A stretch of 64,000 nucleotides of DNA from Pratylenchus scribneri (taxonomy: Eukaryota; Nematoda; Chromadorea; Rhabditida; Pratylenchidae), in assembly GCA_030063045.1 (NCBI GenBank), contig JAQSEB010000004.1:3286001-3350000 (forward strand), given 5' to 3'. The translations under genes and the position numbers were made by a program. This document shows, in pieces, positions 24,801-36,965 of this stretch. Each line of letters begins with the position of its first letter. Positions within the stretch are counted from its first letter, which is position 1. The notes beneath the pieces are model-generated. The model was not told the origin of the DNA, searched no databases, and saw nothing but the letters and a program-made list of their open reading frames with translations.

Positions 24801-25530
24801 CATTTCTAAAGTAATATTTAATTCCGAATCAGTGTATAAAAATGTATTCAGTTTTTGAATGGAATCGGTTCGGTGGGATTGGCACTGTTTATGCTTGGTG
24901 CCACCTTCCTCGATTCATCCCGCGCCTCATTGGCCGTTGTTTTCCTCTGCTTTTCAATGTTTTTTACCGGCCTTCACACTCCTGGATGTCAAGCAGCTTT
25001 AGGTAAAATAGAAAAAAAATGGCAATAAAAAATCATTTATAAAGTTGCAATTGCCCCGGCATTTTCCGGTGCCATCACCGGGTTGACATTTTTCTTTGTT
25101 GCCATCAGCGGAATGATCAATCCCGCAATGACAAAGTTGATTGTTCGCACGGGAAGTGCTCCAGAATGGAATATTGTCTTCTACATTTCCACGGTGATTG
25201 CATTAATCCCCGTTTTTGTGTTCAGTTGGTCCGTTAATTTCTTCATTTTTCCGGATAAATATTCTCAATTTTTGTAGGTGGGGCAGTGCCGATGTTCAAC
25301 CCTGGGCCCGTAGCCCATCATCATCCTCCGTATCCTCCTGCCCAACATTGGCAACAATTGAGTCAATGGCATCCACAGCAAATATAAAAAATGGAGGAGT
25401 TCAAGCATTGAATGATGAAGGAGGAAAAAAAGAATTCGAAGTAAATGAAAAAATCCCAGAAAATTATGGCAAAAATGGCAATCTTCCGGCTGCTGAAGAT
25501 GAACATAATCAACCGAACGAAAAATATTGA
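21891..25530 (+). CDS. SLC17-type major facilitator transporter (phosphate/organic anion family)
   Basis: A 12-helix membrane carrier of the SLC17 branch (sialin, vesicular glutamate and Na/phosphate transporters); substrate not deducible. ATG 21891 (MPRTISVHPVKERIES), TGA/TAA end at 25530. Exon 1 (21891-22054) ends in helix 1. Exon 2 (from 22614) gives VHMMNANLGMAM, joined to VCMVDDEGG at 22691; NLGMA.VCMV is diagnostic of SLC17. Later blocks are GWIFAAFNAGLLCMLFTGFL, ARFLVGLAEALLQPAINSLV and TRWFPASERS (23640-23720, the MFS signature region), LPAYLHDVHHYEST (24610), SGAITGLTFFFVAISGMINP (25070) and a long acidic C-terminal tail (25350-25530). Two family-F repeats lie in its introns. A diverged inverted copy of its last exon sits at 51.8-52.0 kb. 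Confidence 0.9.
23150..23475. repeat. Foldback repeat, family F, copy in SLC17 intron
   Basis: Left arm GGAAAGCGATATGCCATTGG near 23207; right arm, inverted, near 23380-23460 (GGCCTTCCCGATTCATTGCT, CATAGCCAAAAGAG). The centre carries TGTCTTTGAGTATAATAAAC, shared with other copies. Confidence 0.75.
24205..24525. repeat. Foldback repeat, family F, second copy in SLC17 intron
   Basis: The left arm begins near 24220 (GGAAGGCGATATGCCATTGG, then AAAGCCCTAAATGTCC). The right arm ends near 24505 (ATTGATTGCTTCCTTTTGAG, GGCTAAAAGAATGGCC). This is the best-preserved member in the window. Confidence 0.8.
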
Positions 25531-26281
25531 TTAGGACAAGAAAAAAGGACAAACGATATTTTTAATGCCATGATCTCATTAGCATTTATTAGAGCTTTTT
25601 ATAATGCTTCTCTTGATTTGATTAAACTAGTCCATTTTAGATAATTTCCATTTCCCATTTAATTTTTATTTAATAAGATAAAATGTTTTTATGTGTTCGA
25701 TTCTATTGTTTTTTTTGCTAAACAAAGCTTTATTGGCATCGGAATTTATAAAAAAAACTTGGAAGAAAATAAAACTATTTTAAAGAGCTGAAAATTGGTG
25801 TAAACTGTAAATTAATCAAGCTTTTAGGCTTTAAAAACGAGAAAAATTATTTGTTGATTGTTGTTGGTATCAAATTTTAAATTAAAAAGACCTTTCATTT
25901 CAAAAAATTATTGAAACGAATTAAGTTATATACTTTACTTATTGATTTATGAATGATGAAGTGAAAAGAGAAGCGAAGATGAAATCCATTTCATTTTCAT
26001 TTTGCCTTGCTTCCAGCTTCCACACACCATTCCTATCTCCTATCTTGGGTTAATAAACGAAACGATGCATATGCAATCAACATCAGCATTCACTTTCATG
26101 ATTGCAATTTGCAAATTAATAACGCTGATGCTTGTTATTAATAAATAAAAATAAATATTTAAATAAAAAATGGTTAATGAATGTCGAATTTTAGAAGTCT
26201 ACTCTATTATTTCAAATATTCACACGTGTCCGGATTCACCACAACAAAACCTATAAATTTGACTCAACAAATAGGAATTGG
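25531..26281. promoter_or_regulatory. SLC17 3' flank and casein kinase promoter region
   Basis: About 750 bp with no ORF. It contains a GC-richer segment near 25980-26100 (CTTGCTTCCAGCTTCCACAC, TGCATATGCAATCAACATC). Most of this stretch together with the preceding exon end is present again, inverted, at 51150-51992. Confidence 0.5.
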
Positions 26282-27932
26282 ATGGCAGCAATAGTGGTAT
26301 CAAGGAGCAGAGTAAGTTTGATTGATAAATGGTTTAATAATTTTTAATTTAATAGGAGTTCATAATCTCTTCAAAATACAAACTGAAGCGAAAAATTGGG
26401 AATGGTTCATTCGGCGAAATATATTTGGCTATTGACATGCAAACTAATGAAGAAGTTGCGGTTAAAATGGAATCTTCCAAGGTTAAATAAAGGCTATTCT
26501 CGATATAATTTGCACATTTTTAGGTGAAACATTTGCAACTCTACTACGAATCCAAGATCTACAGAGTTCTTCAAGGCCATCTGGGCATTCCAAAAATGCG
26601 CTGTTTCGCAATAGAACGTGACTACAATTGCATGGTTGTTGATCTTCTTGGTGATTCTCTGGAGGGGTTGTTCCAAAAATGTCGCCGCCGTTTCACACTG
26701 AAGGTTAATTAATATGAAACATTTTTACATTTAATTAATTTAAGACTATTTTGATGCTGGCCGAACAGATGATTAGCCGTATCGAATATTTGCATAATAA
26801 GAACTTCATTCATCGAGTATGACATTCATTTTCTACTAAAAGTGACGAGAAGTTTTTCAGGACATAAAACCGGACAACTTCCTGATGGGCAAAGGATCAA
26901 AAAGCCACATAGTGTTCATAATCGATTTCGGGCTGGCCAAGCGATACATGGACAAGGATGGGCACATTCCATACCGTGATGGCAAGAATTTGACTGGCAC
27001 CGCGCGATATGCGTCAATCAATGCACATTTGGGTAAGTCCGACTGACTTTTGCAATTTGAAACCAAATTTTTTAAAGGTTATGAGCTTTCGCGCCGAGAT
27101 GATTTGGAATCGTTGGCCTATGTGTTCATGTATTTCTGTCGTGGAAATTTGCCGTAAGTTTCAAAGGCGTAGCCAGAATTTTTTTTCGGGGGGGGGGGCT
27201 AAAAGGGGAAAAATTTTTTTAGGGTACAAAAAATCAAAAATTGCGAGCGCCGATAGGCGCGAGCGAAATTTTTACTAATTTTTAGACCTAAAGACCGAAA
27301 ATTATGAAAAAATTGTATGAATATAGAGTAAAATTGACATTTGCGAGCGCCGATAGGCGCGAGCGCGAAATTTTTTTTGATATTTAGTATAATCTTTTAA
27401 AAAAATTTTCCAATTTTTTCCCCTTCTTTGGATTTCGGGGGGGGGGCTATAGCCCCCCCCCCCCAGCCCCCCCTTGGCTACGCCCTTGGTAAGTTTAACT
27501 ATTATTTTCACATCTATATTTATGTTTTTTAGTTGGCAAGGTCTGGTGGCGAACAACAATAAGCAACGTTATGAGAAGATTTGTGAAAAGGTAAGCGAAA
27601 TTAATCGAAAATTTCAATAATTATCTTTGTAAGAAAATGTCGACACCCATCCAACAACTCTGCAATGGATATCCCGAGGAATTTGCATCGCTTTTGGCCT
27701 ATACCCGGCAATTGCGCTTCGATGAAACGCCGCAATACGATCATTGCCGTCGACTCTTCCATCGACTCTCTCGTGCTCGAAACTACAAAGTAATTCAAAA
27801 ATTTACGAATTTCAAATAATTTCGCATTCATTTTAGTACGATTGGGTTTACGATTGGACGCCACAATCGACGACATCATTGATGACGGCGGCAGGACATT
27901 CGCAACATCATCACCACAACTATAGGGTATAG
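26282..27932 (+). CDS. kin-19: Casein kinase 1, alpha-like (KIN-19 type)
   Basis: Ser/Thr kinase; CK1 alpha primes beta-catenin destruction in Wnt signalling. ATG 26282 ([10 protein letters not shown]), TAG 27930-27932, about seven exons. The glycine loop is [13 protein letters not shown] (26390) and the VAIK-type lysine is VAVKMES (26457). The catalytic HR|DIKPDN is split by an intron (26815/26862). DFG is [10 protein letters not shown] (26925), and the activation loop has [15 protein letters not shown], a CK1 signature. Then [27 protein letters not shown] and the end at [20 protein letters not shown]. Length is close to the bare CK1 alpha core, with a very short His-rich tail. The divergence (LPWQGL kept, many changes around) suggests a paralogue rather than strict KIN-19. 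The intron after CRGNLP carries a MITE. Confidence 0.9.
27162..27488. mobile_element. hAT-like non-autonomous MITE (327 bp) with 8-bp target duplication
   Basis: Termini CAAAGGCGTAGCCA (27162-27175) and TGGCTACGCCCTTG (27475-27488) are inverted copies with one mismatch. The direct repeat GTAAGTTT flanks both ends (27154-27161 and 27489-27496). An 8-bp duplication with CA..TG ends fits the hAT superfamily. Inside are poly-G and poly-C runs and two copies of TGCGAGCGCCGATAGGCGCG. No coding capacity. The duplicated target is the kinase gene's own 5' splice site. Confidence 0.9.
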
Positions 27933-28409
27933 GAAAACAATGACAGTGCCGGTGGTGGCCTTCACAAAATCACACTCATCCAATCCAAATCTGTTGCCTT
28001 CCATCATTACATTCCATTCAATCATCTCTTCTCCTAATATACCATTCCCCAATTCCAGTGTTATTGTGTAAAATCTTCCACCATCTCTGTTCAAAATAAA
28101 TGTGCTCATTGATTGTGGAACTCGCATCATTTTGCTCTCATCCATTCCAATTCCATTCAATTCCACTTATTTATTTATTTTTTCCCTCTGATTCGAATGA
28201 TAATAAAAATCCACCACTTTTGTTTGTGATTATGCACATTTAAAATGAAACTGCTGAATAAAGTAAAAATGTTACTAAATGTTGGTTTATTTTGTTGATG
28301 ATTTAATTTTAATAATTTTAATTAAATACTTTTAATTTGGAAATTGGGATTTTATTAAAATGTTTCCAATTTTTAACATAATTTTTAACAAAATTTAGCA
28401 TTAAAATTA

Positions 28410-31400
28410 ATGAATTTTTATAATTTTGCGGGTACAATCCACTCAAAAAGTATTTTATTACGAAGAATACACAGCTCTCGTGATGTTTTTAGCAGAATAA
28501 AGGATAGAAAAGGAAGTCACGTAAGCGAAATTCCAATGAAATTTAAAAAAAAATTTCAAGATTAAATCAAAAAAGGATAATGCGTGGAACAGAGGAATGT
28601 CAAGGCGATTCGCAGAACCAATGGAAAGGGACAAATTGGAGGATTTAATTAAACCACAATTTGTGCCAATTAAAAAGCAAAATATTGAATTAAAGGTTTT
28701 TACAATTTTATTAAATTTAATTTGTAAATATTATTTAAGTTCAATTATGTCAGTTCAAATTTCACGCGCCAATTTATTTCCACAATTCTCGATCAATTTG
28801 CCCGAAGTCCGCATATTCGTCAGTTGGCCGCCGAAGAGCAGAAAATAACAAATAGGATATTTGAAAAAGCTTTCCAAAGTTTTAGGTAAATTTATCACAA
28901 AAAATGTAATTTATTCCGCAATTTAAGAATACATTGTTGTTCCAGCGAAGATCACATTAAATCAATGGAACCGGAATTAAAAATTATATTCAGCGATATT
29001 CAAAATCAAGGTTTTTTGTTTAATAAATTTAAATCAAATTTAAATGTTTTATTTATAGAACAAAGCGTTGACAGTTTATATCCATATTTTGTAAAACATG
29101 CCCACAAAGTTTTCCCTCATCTTGAATGCCGCGAACAATTACAGCAAATTTCGGATTTGACCCAACCGCACAATTGGTATCCGGAGGCGCGTTCCATCCA
29201 TCGAAAGATCGTTTTTCATGCAGGTATTTTTTGGTGGAGAACAACTGAAATAATTAAATTAGTTTGTTTTTGGTTTGGGTTTAATTTTTGGTTTAAGCAA
29301 AGCCTCTTATTAGGGTAGATAGGTCTTTACTCTTTCTGGTTTGACTTGTACTCATTTTTGGCAAAAATAATATAAATTTATTAAAAAGGTCCAACAAACA
29401 GTGGAAAAACCTATGAAGCATTGCAAATATTGAAGGAGGCAAGCACTGGAATGTATTGTGGACCGCTTCGCTTATTGGCCTATGAAATTTATGAACGGAT
29501 GAATAATGAAGGTTAGGAAAAATTTTGATTCAAATATTTTAAAAAGGGATTAATTTAAAGGCGTTCCATGCGACCTTTTGACCGGTGAACTAAAATTGTA
29601 CGCAAATGATGCCGAAAACCCCGCCTCCCACTGTGCGTACACGGTTGAGATGGTCTCGCAAAATGACCGAAGGAATGTTTGCGTAATTGACGAAATCCAA
29701 ATGCTCCGGGACAACCAACGAGGCTCTGCATGGACGAGGGCACTGTTGGGTGCGGCGGTGGATGAAGTAAACGCGATTTAAATTGATTAAAATATATATA
29801 AAAATGACTTCAATTGAGTTGTTCCGAACAATGACTGACCTAAATTTTTCAAAATTTTTAGTTTTTAGGCCTAAAATAGATAAAAATTTCGCTTGAAGAA
29901 CCGCCACTGCCTTTAGGTGCAAAATCTTCAAAAAAATATGAAAAACCTTTTATTAACCCTGCCTAAATCCTATTCAAGCCACAACATTAACTGACTGATG
30001 AGACCCGGGCCGCAAAACTTAGGCCTAATCCAATATCAGTGCAAAGGCTATAAAAAAAACTAGTTTTAGTGATTGTTTTAAAACAACTTTTCCTCGATAT
30101 ATCTAAATTCAGAATTTTAGGTGCATTTGTGTGGCGAAGAATCGGCAATAAACATTGTGGAACGGTTGTTGGATCCAATCGGCGAACATGTGGACATTCG
30201 CCGGTATCAGAGGAAAGGAGATTTGGTGGTGATCAGCACACATGGATTGGAAAGTTTGAAAAATATTCAGGCAAGAAATTAATTAAAACGGAAAAAATAA
30301 TTAATTATTTTAGGACGGCGATTGCATTGTTTATTTCAATAAACCGGCAATTTTTCAAGCTGCAAAGGAGCTAAAAAATGAACACGGAAGGAATGCGGCC
30401 TTAATTTTTGGCGATCTTCCACCGGAAACCAAAAAAGAACAAATGAATCGATTCAATGACCCGAATGATCCGACCAAAGTTTTGCTGGCCACCGATGCAA
30501 TTGGAATGGGAATGAATTTGAATATTAAAAGGTTTTTAATTTTATTTTCCAAAAATTTTCTCAATTTTTTAGGGTAATTTTTTCACAACTAAAAATGTCC
30601 AATGGAAATGCATATCCGCCGTATTTTATTAAACAAATTGCTGGCAGGGCCGGACGATTCAAATCAAGATATTGCACCGGAGAAGTAAAAAATCGAAAAT
30701 AAAAAAAAAATGAATAATTTTGGGTCAAAATTTAGGTAATGGCCATGAACGAAAGGGACGTCTCATTGTTAGACCATTTGATGAGGACCCCAATTGAGGA
30801 TATAAAAAAGGCGGGCATTGCACCAAACTATGATATGATTGAGGTTAATTTAAAAAAAAAAATTATTAATTTTGGAAATATTTAATTTGCCTAAAAGAGC
30901 ATTGAAAATGCCGAAAAGATTATTAACCGTTCAAAAGTTTATCCCAAACCCATTTAAACCGTTCGGTCATCAAGACGCATCATTTAATAATAATTTGGTA
31001 TAGATTTTAATCATCTCTAACTTATTTGTTTTGTTTTGAACCATTAAACCGAAATTGGTTTAAATCGTTTAATCCCTTTAATTGCTGACCAAACCATCCA
31101 TAAATTATATACATTCAATGCGTTTGACCAGCTCTATCCAATTTTGGGTATATGGTTTGTAAATTTAGGATAAACTTAAACCATTTTAATTTGTAGTATT
31201 ATATAGAAAATATTATTACTTTGTTTTAATTAAATCATTAATGCCTCATAATTTTACAGATGTTTTCATTGCATTTGCCTCATTGCACTTTGGTTGAGTT
31301 GATTGACATTTTCGTCTCAATTGCCACAATTACGGATGACTATTTTGTTTGCAACTCCCAAATTCGGGAAACTGCCATGTTAATTGACCACATTCCACTC

Positions 31401-32611
31401 TCATTGAGGGTTTTTTTTCTTATAAATTAAATTTTAATTAATTTTTAGGATCGTTGGATTTTTTCCATTTGTCCGGTCAGTTCCGGCAATAATCCATTTT
31501 TGAATTCGGCCTATATTAAAATTGTTACCCGCTATTCGCAAGGCAATTCCATTACAATTGATTTTGTCAATAAAATTGTTGAACCATTGATGAAACCGGC
31601 CAATAATTTACAAAATTTACAAACCCTTGTAGAGGTCTACGATCTTCTCTATGTTTATCAATGGCTCAGCTACAAATTTAGCGTAGGTTTTTTTTATTGA
31701 TAATTTATTTAAATTAAAAATAAAAATATTCATTAAATATCGGGTTTAAAAGTTTGACAAATTTTTAAATCCATTTAGGTTTAGGCCCACGCCCCAGTCC
31801 ATAGATTGGGGTAAATTAATCAGGGAAAATATTATCAGATTTGACAAAAAATGCAAAAATATAATGCCCCGAAAAACTGACAGATTAGGTTAAAAACGAA
31901 CAATTATTTGGGTTATTGTTCATAACCTACTAGCCAAATTAATATTCGATCGATCAAAATGCTCTGATAAAAGAGTTTAAAAATGATATACAAATTTTAT
32001 TAATATTGCTGGGATATTTGATAAAATTGAGCCATTATATTTGCTTTATTTAAAGGATTATTTCGTACATCGTGATGCCGTCCGCGAACTCCAAACCAAA
32101 TGTACGGAATTAATAAATGAAAGCATCAAAATCATTTTGGAATTGAATGAAACTTCGCAAATGCAAAAACAAAAGGGCCAAATAACAAAAATGATGGCCA
32201 TAAAAAATGCAAATAAAGTGCCAATTGGAAAAATTGAATTAAAACCAAAGAAAAAGAGCAAAGAAGTTGACCACAAATTGGCCCACAAAATGCTGGCAGA
32301 AAAGTTTGTGGACAAAAATTTAAATGTATAAATATTAAAACATTTTTTAGAATGTCCGCAAGAATCTCAGAATTATTGAAAAAGAAGGGCACTAGGACAT
32401 CATCCACCGTTCCAAATCCAAATCCGGACGCAGACAAAGATTACAAATCATTGTTATTGGAAATTTTGGCCAAAAAGTTTGTATTTTCTTTTTTATTTAT
32501 AAAATTGATATTTTTAATTTCAGGAAACCTCTACGAGATATTGTAAAACCCAAAGAAAAGGAGGAAATTGCCACGGAACCAGCAGAAAACACAGAAGAAA
32601 AAGAAAATTAA
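28410..32611 (+). CDS. SUPV3L1: Mitochondrial ATP-dependent RNA helicase SUV3 (SUPV3L1)
   Basis: DExH-type helicase that with PNPase degrades mitochondrial RNA. ATG 28410 opens [20 protein letters not shown], a basic, acid-free presequence typical for mitochondrial import. Walker [15 protein letters not shown] (29395), [26 protein letters not shown] (29690, motif II), [17 protein letters not shown] (30118), [23 protein letters not shown] (30480, motif V), [16 protein letters not shown] (30640, motif VI), then the SUV3 C-terminal helical region ([23 protein letters not shown]) and a lysine-rich end ([20 protein letters not shown]). TAA 32609-32611. An intron at 30.9-31.25 kb carries a family-E repeat. 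Convergent with RWDD1, ends 121 bp apart. Confidence 0.92.
30900..31180 (-). repeat. MITE-like repeat, family E, copy 3
   Basis: Termini AAGTTTATCC (about 30935) and GGATAAACTT (about 31167) are complementary. The body, in minus orientation, carries the complements of GGTTTAATGGTTC and CAATTGGATAGAGCTGGTC. The preceding GAAAATGCCGAAAAGATTAT also precedes or follows other copies, so the real end may be further left. Confidence 0.8.
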
Positions 32612-32732
32612 TTGACATTGTTTTTACCCATAAATTTTTATCATTTTTTGTTATTTTTTAATAGGATTAAAAATAATATAAATCAACAAAAGTATAAATA
32701 AAAGTCAATAAAAATGAAATATGCTTGTTCGT

Positions 32733-34058
32733 CTAATCCTCCTCTTCCGGAACATAATCTTCATCATCACTGTCATCACTTATGTCCAAATCATCCTGAA
32801 TTAATTAATCAGCAAAATTAATCAAAAATAATGGAAAAAATACCTCAAAAAGTGATTGATCAATCATCTCAGCGGTCTCGGCCTCCTTTTGCCCACTTTC
32901 ATCCTCTTTGGAATTCAAAAATTGTAAATCGGAAATGTTCAGCGATTTATCGGCCAAAAAGAGTTGTTTCCCAGTGAGTCGATCGCCGCTTGATGCCACC
33001 TCCTTGTTTTCTCGTGCTTTCTTCAATGCAATTTCTTTTAAAAATGCTTCATTCCATTTTTTAAAGGATTCAACGGTGACCCGAGTTCCTAAAATATTGA
33101 ATTAAAATTAATTTAAATATTGAATTTATTTACCTTCAAATCTGGCCATTTCCTCTTTCTCCGCTTGTTCTGCCTTTTTCCTTGCCGATTCGGCCAATTC
33201 ATCAACGTGATTTGTGCAAACTTGGACCAGTGAATCCTGGGAAAATAAACAAATTTAATAAAGAATTAATTAAATAATGTATGCCAAAATAATTAATAAA
33301 AGTTTAAGGGTTTATCCCACATTCCCAAACCATATATCATTGGAATTGGATAGAGTTAGTCAAGACTTATAGAAAATTATATAATTTGTTATGGTTTGGT
33401 CAAAATTAAAGAGTATTAAACGGTTTAAACCAATTTTGGTTTAATGGTTTAAAATCCATATTGGTTTAATGGTTCAAACATTAGAATTGATTAAATCTAG
33501 GCTAAAATATAATAAAAATCCATTGATTAGGCAAATGGAATTTCGTGAAATATATCTCTAAATTTAATGGTTTAACCTGCAAAGTGTTGATCAATGTGAA
33601 AAGCATTGGCATTCCCAAACTTTCTTCCACAGCTTTTTTCAATTCTTCTTCAACTTTTCCAATCAATAATTCTTTGCATTCATCAGTAATATTTCCATTG
33701 TTTTTATCTTCACCGCATTCATTGCCAATTTTGAGGTCACTCAAATCAATTTCCGGTCCAATATTTGGATAATCGGCCGGAAGGGTTGCATTGAATTGGA
33801 ATAAATCTTTGCCAAAAATGTTCTCAAATTCAGTCTGTGAATTTTTTAAATGAATTTTTGATCATTTTAATCCATTAAAACTCACTGAATCCGGTCTAAT
33901 CTCAATGGAAATGTGCACTCCCGGATAATCCTCGCATAAAATATTCAATTCATTTGCATACATTGACTATAAATTCATAAAAATTAGTTATATTTTTTTA
34001 ATTTTTTAACCTTTAAAGCTTCCAATTCCTGCAATTGCTGTTCTTTGCAATCCTCCAT
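32733..34058 (-). CDS. RWDD1: RWD domain-containing protein 1 (RWDD1/DFRP2 family)
   Basis: Binds and stabilises the developmentally regulated GTPase DRG2 in animals and yeast. Four to five exons. ATG 34058 (MEDCKEQQLQELEALKSMYA, the RWD start with the conserved ELEAL...Y). LPADYPNIGPEIDLS (33770-33735) is the RWD YP..P motif, and EESLGMPMLFTLINTLQ (33620) ends the domain. The charged DFRP region then gives GTRVTVESFKKWNEAF (33090-33040), LTGKQLFLADKSLNISDLQF (32985-32915), ETAEMIDQSLFE and an acidic tail. Stop at 32733. It lies 177 nt downstream of METTL9 on the same strand, probably as the last gene of an operon. One intron contains a family-E repeat. Confidence 0.92.
33301..33505 (+). repeat. 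MITE-like repeat, family E, copy 4
   Basis: TTTAAGGGTTTATCCCACAT at 33304 and CAAAATTAAAGAGTATTAAA near 33399 match the other copies. It lies in an RWDD1 intron, in the orientation opposite to the gene. Confidence 0.75.
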
Positions 34059-34235
34059 TGCTTAAATTAATTTTTATTTATTTTATGTAAAATTAATTGA
34101 AAATTAGAATAAAAATTAGAAATTTTGGAGTTTTTGAAAAACTATTGAATTCGGATTAATTTTAATTAATTTTTAATTATTAAAAAAACAATTAAAAATA
34201 ATGCAAAAGTGAATTATAAAAATTGAATGTAAAAT

Positions 34236-35664
34236 TTAAATATTTATTTCAATTCTTTGATCCATAAAATTTTGTTTTGGCATTTGAACTGCTTTTAAGA
34301 GGAAAATTGCATCATCCAATTTGTAAAATGCCTTAAAAATTAATTTATTAATTATTAAATATAATTCGCAAATTTACTCTGGTCAAATCGCCCTCACATA
34401 AATATGGGAGTTTGGTCCATCGAATCAATTCGAAGCCGGCTGGTTGGAAAAATTCCCTAGCCAAAAAACCCAATTGACTCTCAAATGTGCTGCCACAGAT
34501 CGAATTTGATGCAATTATTGGCTCTTTAAATTTTATTATATATGAAAATATGAAATGAGGCCCGTTGGCGGGCCAATTTGGCGCCGTTTAAAATAACTCA
34601 TCCAATAAGTGAACAAATTTTGATGATTTTAGTATCAAATTAACGAGTATTAATATTATTAATGGATAGCCAAAAGTTTGTTCTTTAATTTGATTATAAA
34701 ATCACTAAAATTAGTCCAATTCCTTTTAGATTTATTCAAAATGGCGACAAATTGGGGCATATCAATAGGACCAACCTGTCTGCATATTTTTGCTCGGCCT
34801 AAATTCCACATATTGACTGATTGGAAGCACCAGTGAAATTAGGACTGGACAATTACTTTCCATGGCCAATGAATGAATGTCGGCCAACAATTTTCGAGGA
34901 TTTTGATGTCTATCCAAAAGATTCAGTGCCGAAATCAAATCATATTGGCCACTTTTGGTCCATTTATCCAATGGGAGGACGCGAAAACCGCGTTTGGCCA
35001 ATCGCCATTCCATGACCTTAAATTTTAATTAATTAAATATTTTGGCCTAAATTGGAAACCTTTGAAGCTTCAACCACACTAATTTTGCTGTAGAATTGTG
35101 CCAAAACATTGGTAATGCCACCATCGCCGGCGCCAATGTCAATTAAATGTTTGCCGAAAGGTGACCATTCATTTGGAAGATTTAGGAAGGATTGGAAATT
35201 TGATCGGGAGAAGAGGAACATTCCACCCCTTTAAAAAATAAAAATTTTATAAATTATTTTATTAAAAGGGAGAACCTATTTAAAAATCCATTTATGCTGG
35301 TTTTTGTTAAAATTGTTGACAATATTGTGGCCATAACTGAATAGTAAATCTTTTTTAAATTTTTGAAAATATTTGATAAAATAAAAAAAAACCTGAAGAC
35401 AAATATTATTGCTTATTGCCAAAGATTGATTCAAAAATTGTTCCGTTTCTTCATCATATTCGGACATTTTGAAGGTTTTTTGTATTTCCGGGTCCAAATT
35501 ATTCAAATTTACATTGTACCAATTTATTCCTTAAAATGTTTTTAATTATTTCAAAATTCAAGGTTTTAATTTTTACTTTCATTTTTGGCCGCAAATTCAA
35601 ATAATTCTTTGTCCGTTTGATCTTTGTCAATTAGTAAATTAATAAATCTGCTCCGTCGAAACAT
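34236..35664 (-). CDS. METTL9: METTL9/DREV protein-histidine methyltransferase
   Basis: SAM-dependent enzyme; METTL9 makes 1-methylhistidine in HxH motifs of target proteins. ATG 35664 (MFRRSRFINLL), about seven exons, TAA ending at 34236. MSEYDEETEQFLNQSLA is a family-typical N-part. RGGMFLFSRSNFQSFL leads into motif I, HLIDIGAGDGGITNVLAQFY (35140), the DxGxGxG SAM loop. VMEWRLAKRGFRVLPLDKW (35010) and YDLISALNLLDRHQNPRKLL (34940) follow, then the active-site strand SLVLPISQYVEF (34830). TKLPYLCEGDLTRAFYKLDD (34420-34340) is the conserved C-terminus. It sits between the ANKRD-like gene (131 nt upstream) and RWDD1, the middle of a likely operon. Confidence 0.93.
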
Positions 35665-36039
35665 TAATCTATTTTTGAATTTAATTTAATTTTATCGAAA
35701 TTAAAATTACAAAATAAAATATTAAAAATTTAATTAAATTTATTTAATAATTTTATTTAATTTTATTGAATTGAATAAATTTTATTCAAAATAATTTAGG
35801 ATGAACATTTTTGAAATTGTGTTGGAAATTGAATTTCGGGGATTGCAATTTGTGTTACGGCGGATTCCGCCCAAAAATCAGCTGGGAATGAAATCGTCGA
35901 TTTTTGTTGTTTTCCCACCGCCCCACTTCCAATTGGGCCCTTCATCATTAATTGTTGTTGTTCATTTTCACGTTGAATTCGACGCGCAATTCTTTGCCAT
36001 TCTGCCTTCTTAAATAAATATAAAAATTAATTAAAAATT

Positions 36040-36285
36040 TGGAAATATTTGAATGGTCGAAAGAAAATATTGAAATTGCCGAAAGATTTTTAACAGTTCA
36101 GTGGTTTTAGGTTTAACCAATTCTGAATTAGTTTTGAACCATTAAACCAAAATGGGTTTAAACCGTTTAATACCCTTTAATTGTTGACCAAACCATAAAA
36201 AAATTATATTAACAATCGATGTGTCTTGACCAGTTCTATCCAATTGGGTAAATGGTTTACGAATGTTAACAAACCCTTTTTCTTT
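36040..36285 (-). repeat. MITE-like repeat, family E, copy 5
   Basis: GGTTTAAACCGTTTAATACC at 36151 and CCAGTTCTATCCAATTGGGT at 36230 match the other copies in minus orientation. GAAATTGCCGAAAGATTTTT at about 36072 matches the flank of copy 3. It lies in an intron of the split gene. Confidence 0.75.
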
Positions 36286-36794
36286 TTCGCTAATTTCAAT
36301 ATTTTCTTTTGTAAATTTTACCTGGTTTCCGGCGAGTGATTGTGCTTCCAATGTATGCCTATTTTTGGTTGTATTGGCCAAATAGGCAAAACGTTGCTGA
36401 ATTTGTTGCAATGTTTGGTTTTGGAATCGATTTATTGGCTGATAAATTGGCGAAATTTTATTCAATGATTCGGCCAAAAGTGCTGGATCATAGCATTCAA
36501 TGTCACGTAGATATGAAACTTTAAAAATGTGTAAAAATAACAAATAAAATCCAATGATTTACCAATTGAAAAGAGGCCACCACCGCTGCCATTTTGTTGC
36601 GAATTTGTCTCCTCAAATCTGACAATTTCCCTCTGCACCATTGATTGGATTCGTTCTCGATCCAATCGATGTTCTTCCGCCAATTCTTGCCGCCTTTTCT
36701 CCTGTTCAATGTACAATTTTTTCAACGGTTCAGGCCATTCATTATTGATTAATTTGGGCTAAAATTAAATTTTAAAAAAAATTTACAGGTAAAA

Positions 36795-36965
36795 TTTTTT
36801 TGAATATTTGTCTAGAATGTATATTATATAGAAAATGTCATAAAAGTGAAAACTAAGCCTAATAAAAAATAGCTTCCCTTAAGCGGATTTGAACCTGTGA
36901 CCTAAATTTTGCAAAAATGAAGGGTGTTATCCATTCGACTAATAAAAAATTTTCACAAAATTTTG
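36795..36965 (-). repeat. tRNA-derived SINE-like repeat, copy 2
   Basis: On the minus strand: A box TTAGTCGAATGGATAACACC, then B box GGTTCAAATCCGC after CACA, then a non-tRNA tail ending TCTAGACAAATATT. Box spacing is like a tRNA gene, but there is no folding tRNA. Intronic. Confidence 0.65.

Noticed and set aside
36869..36950. Possible tRNA gene
   Set aside because: A and B boxes are recognisable, but no cloverleaf stem set pairs and the sequence recurs as an intronic repeat; a SINE fits better.
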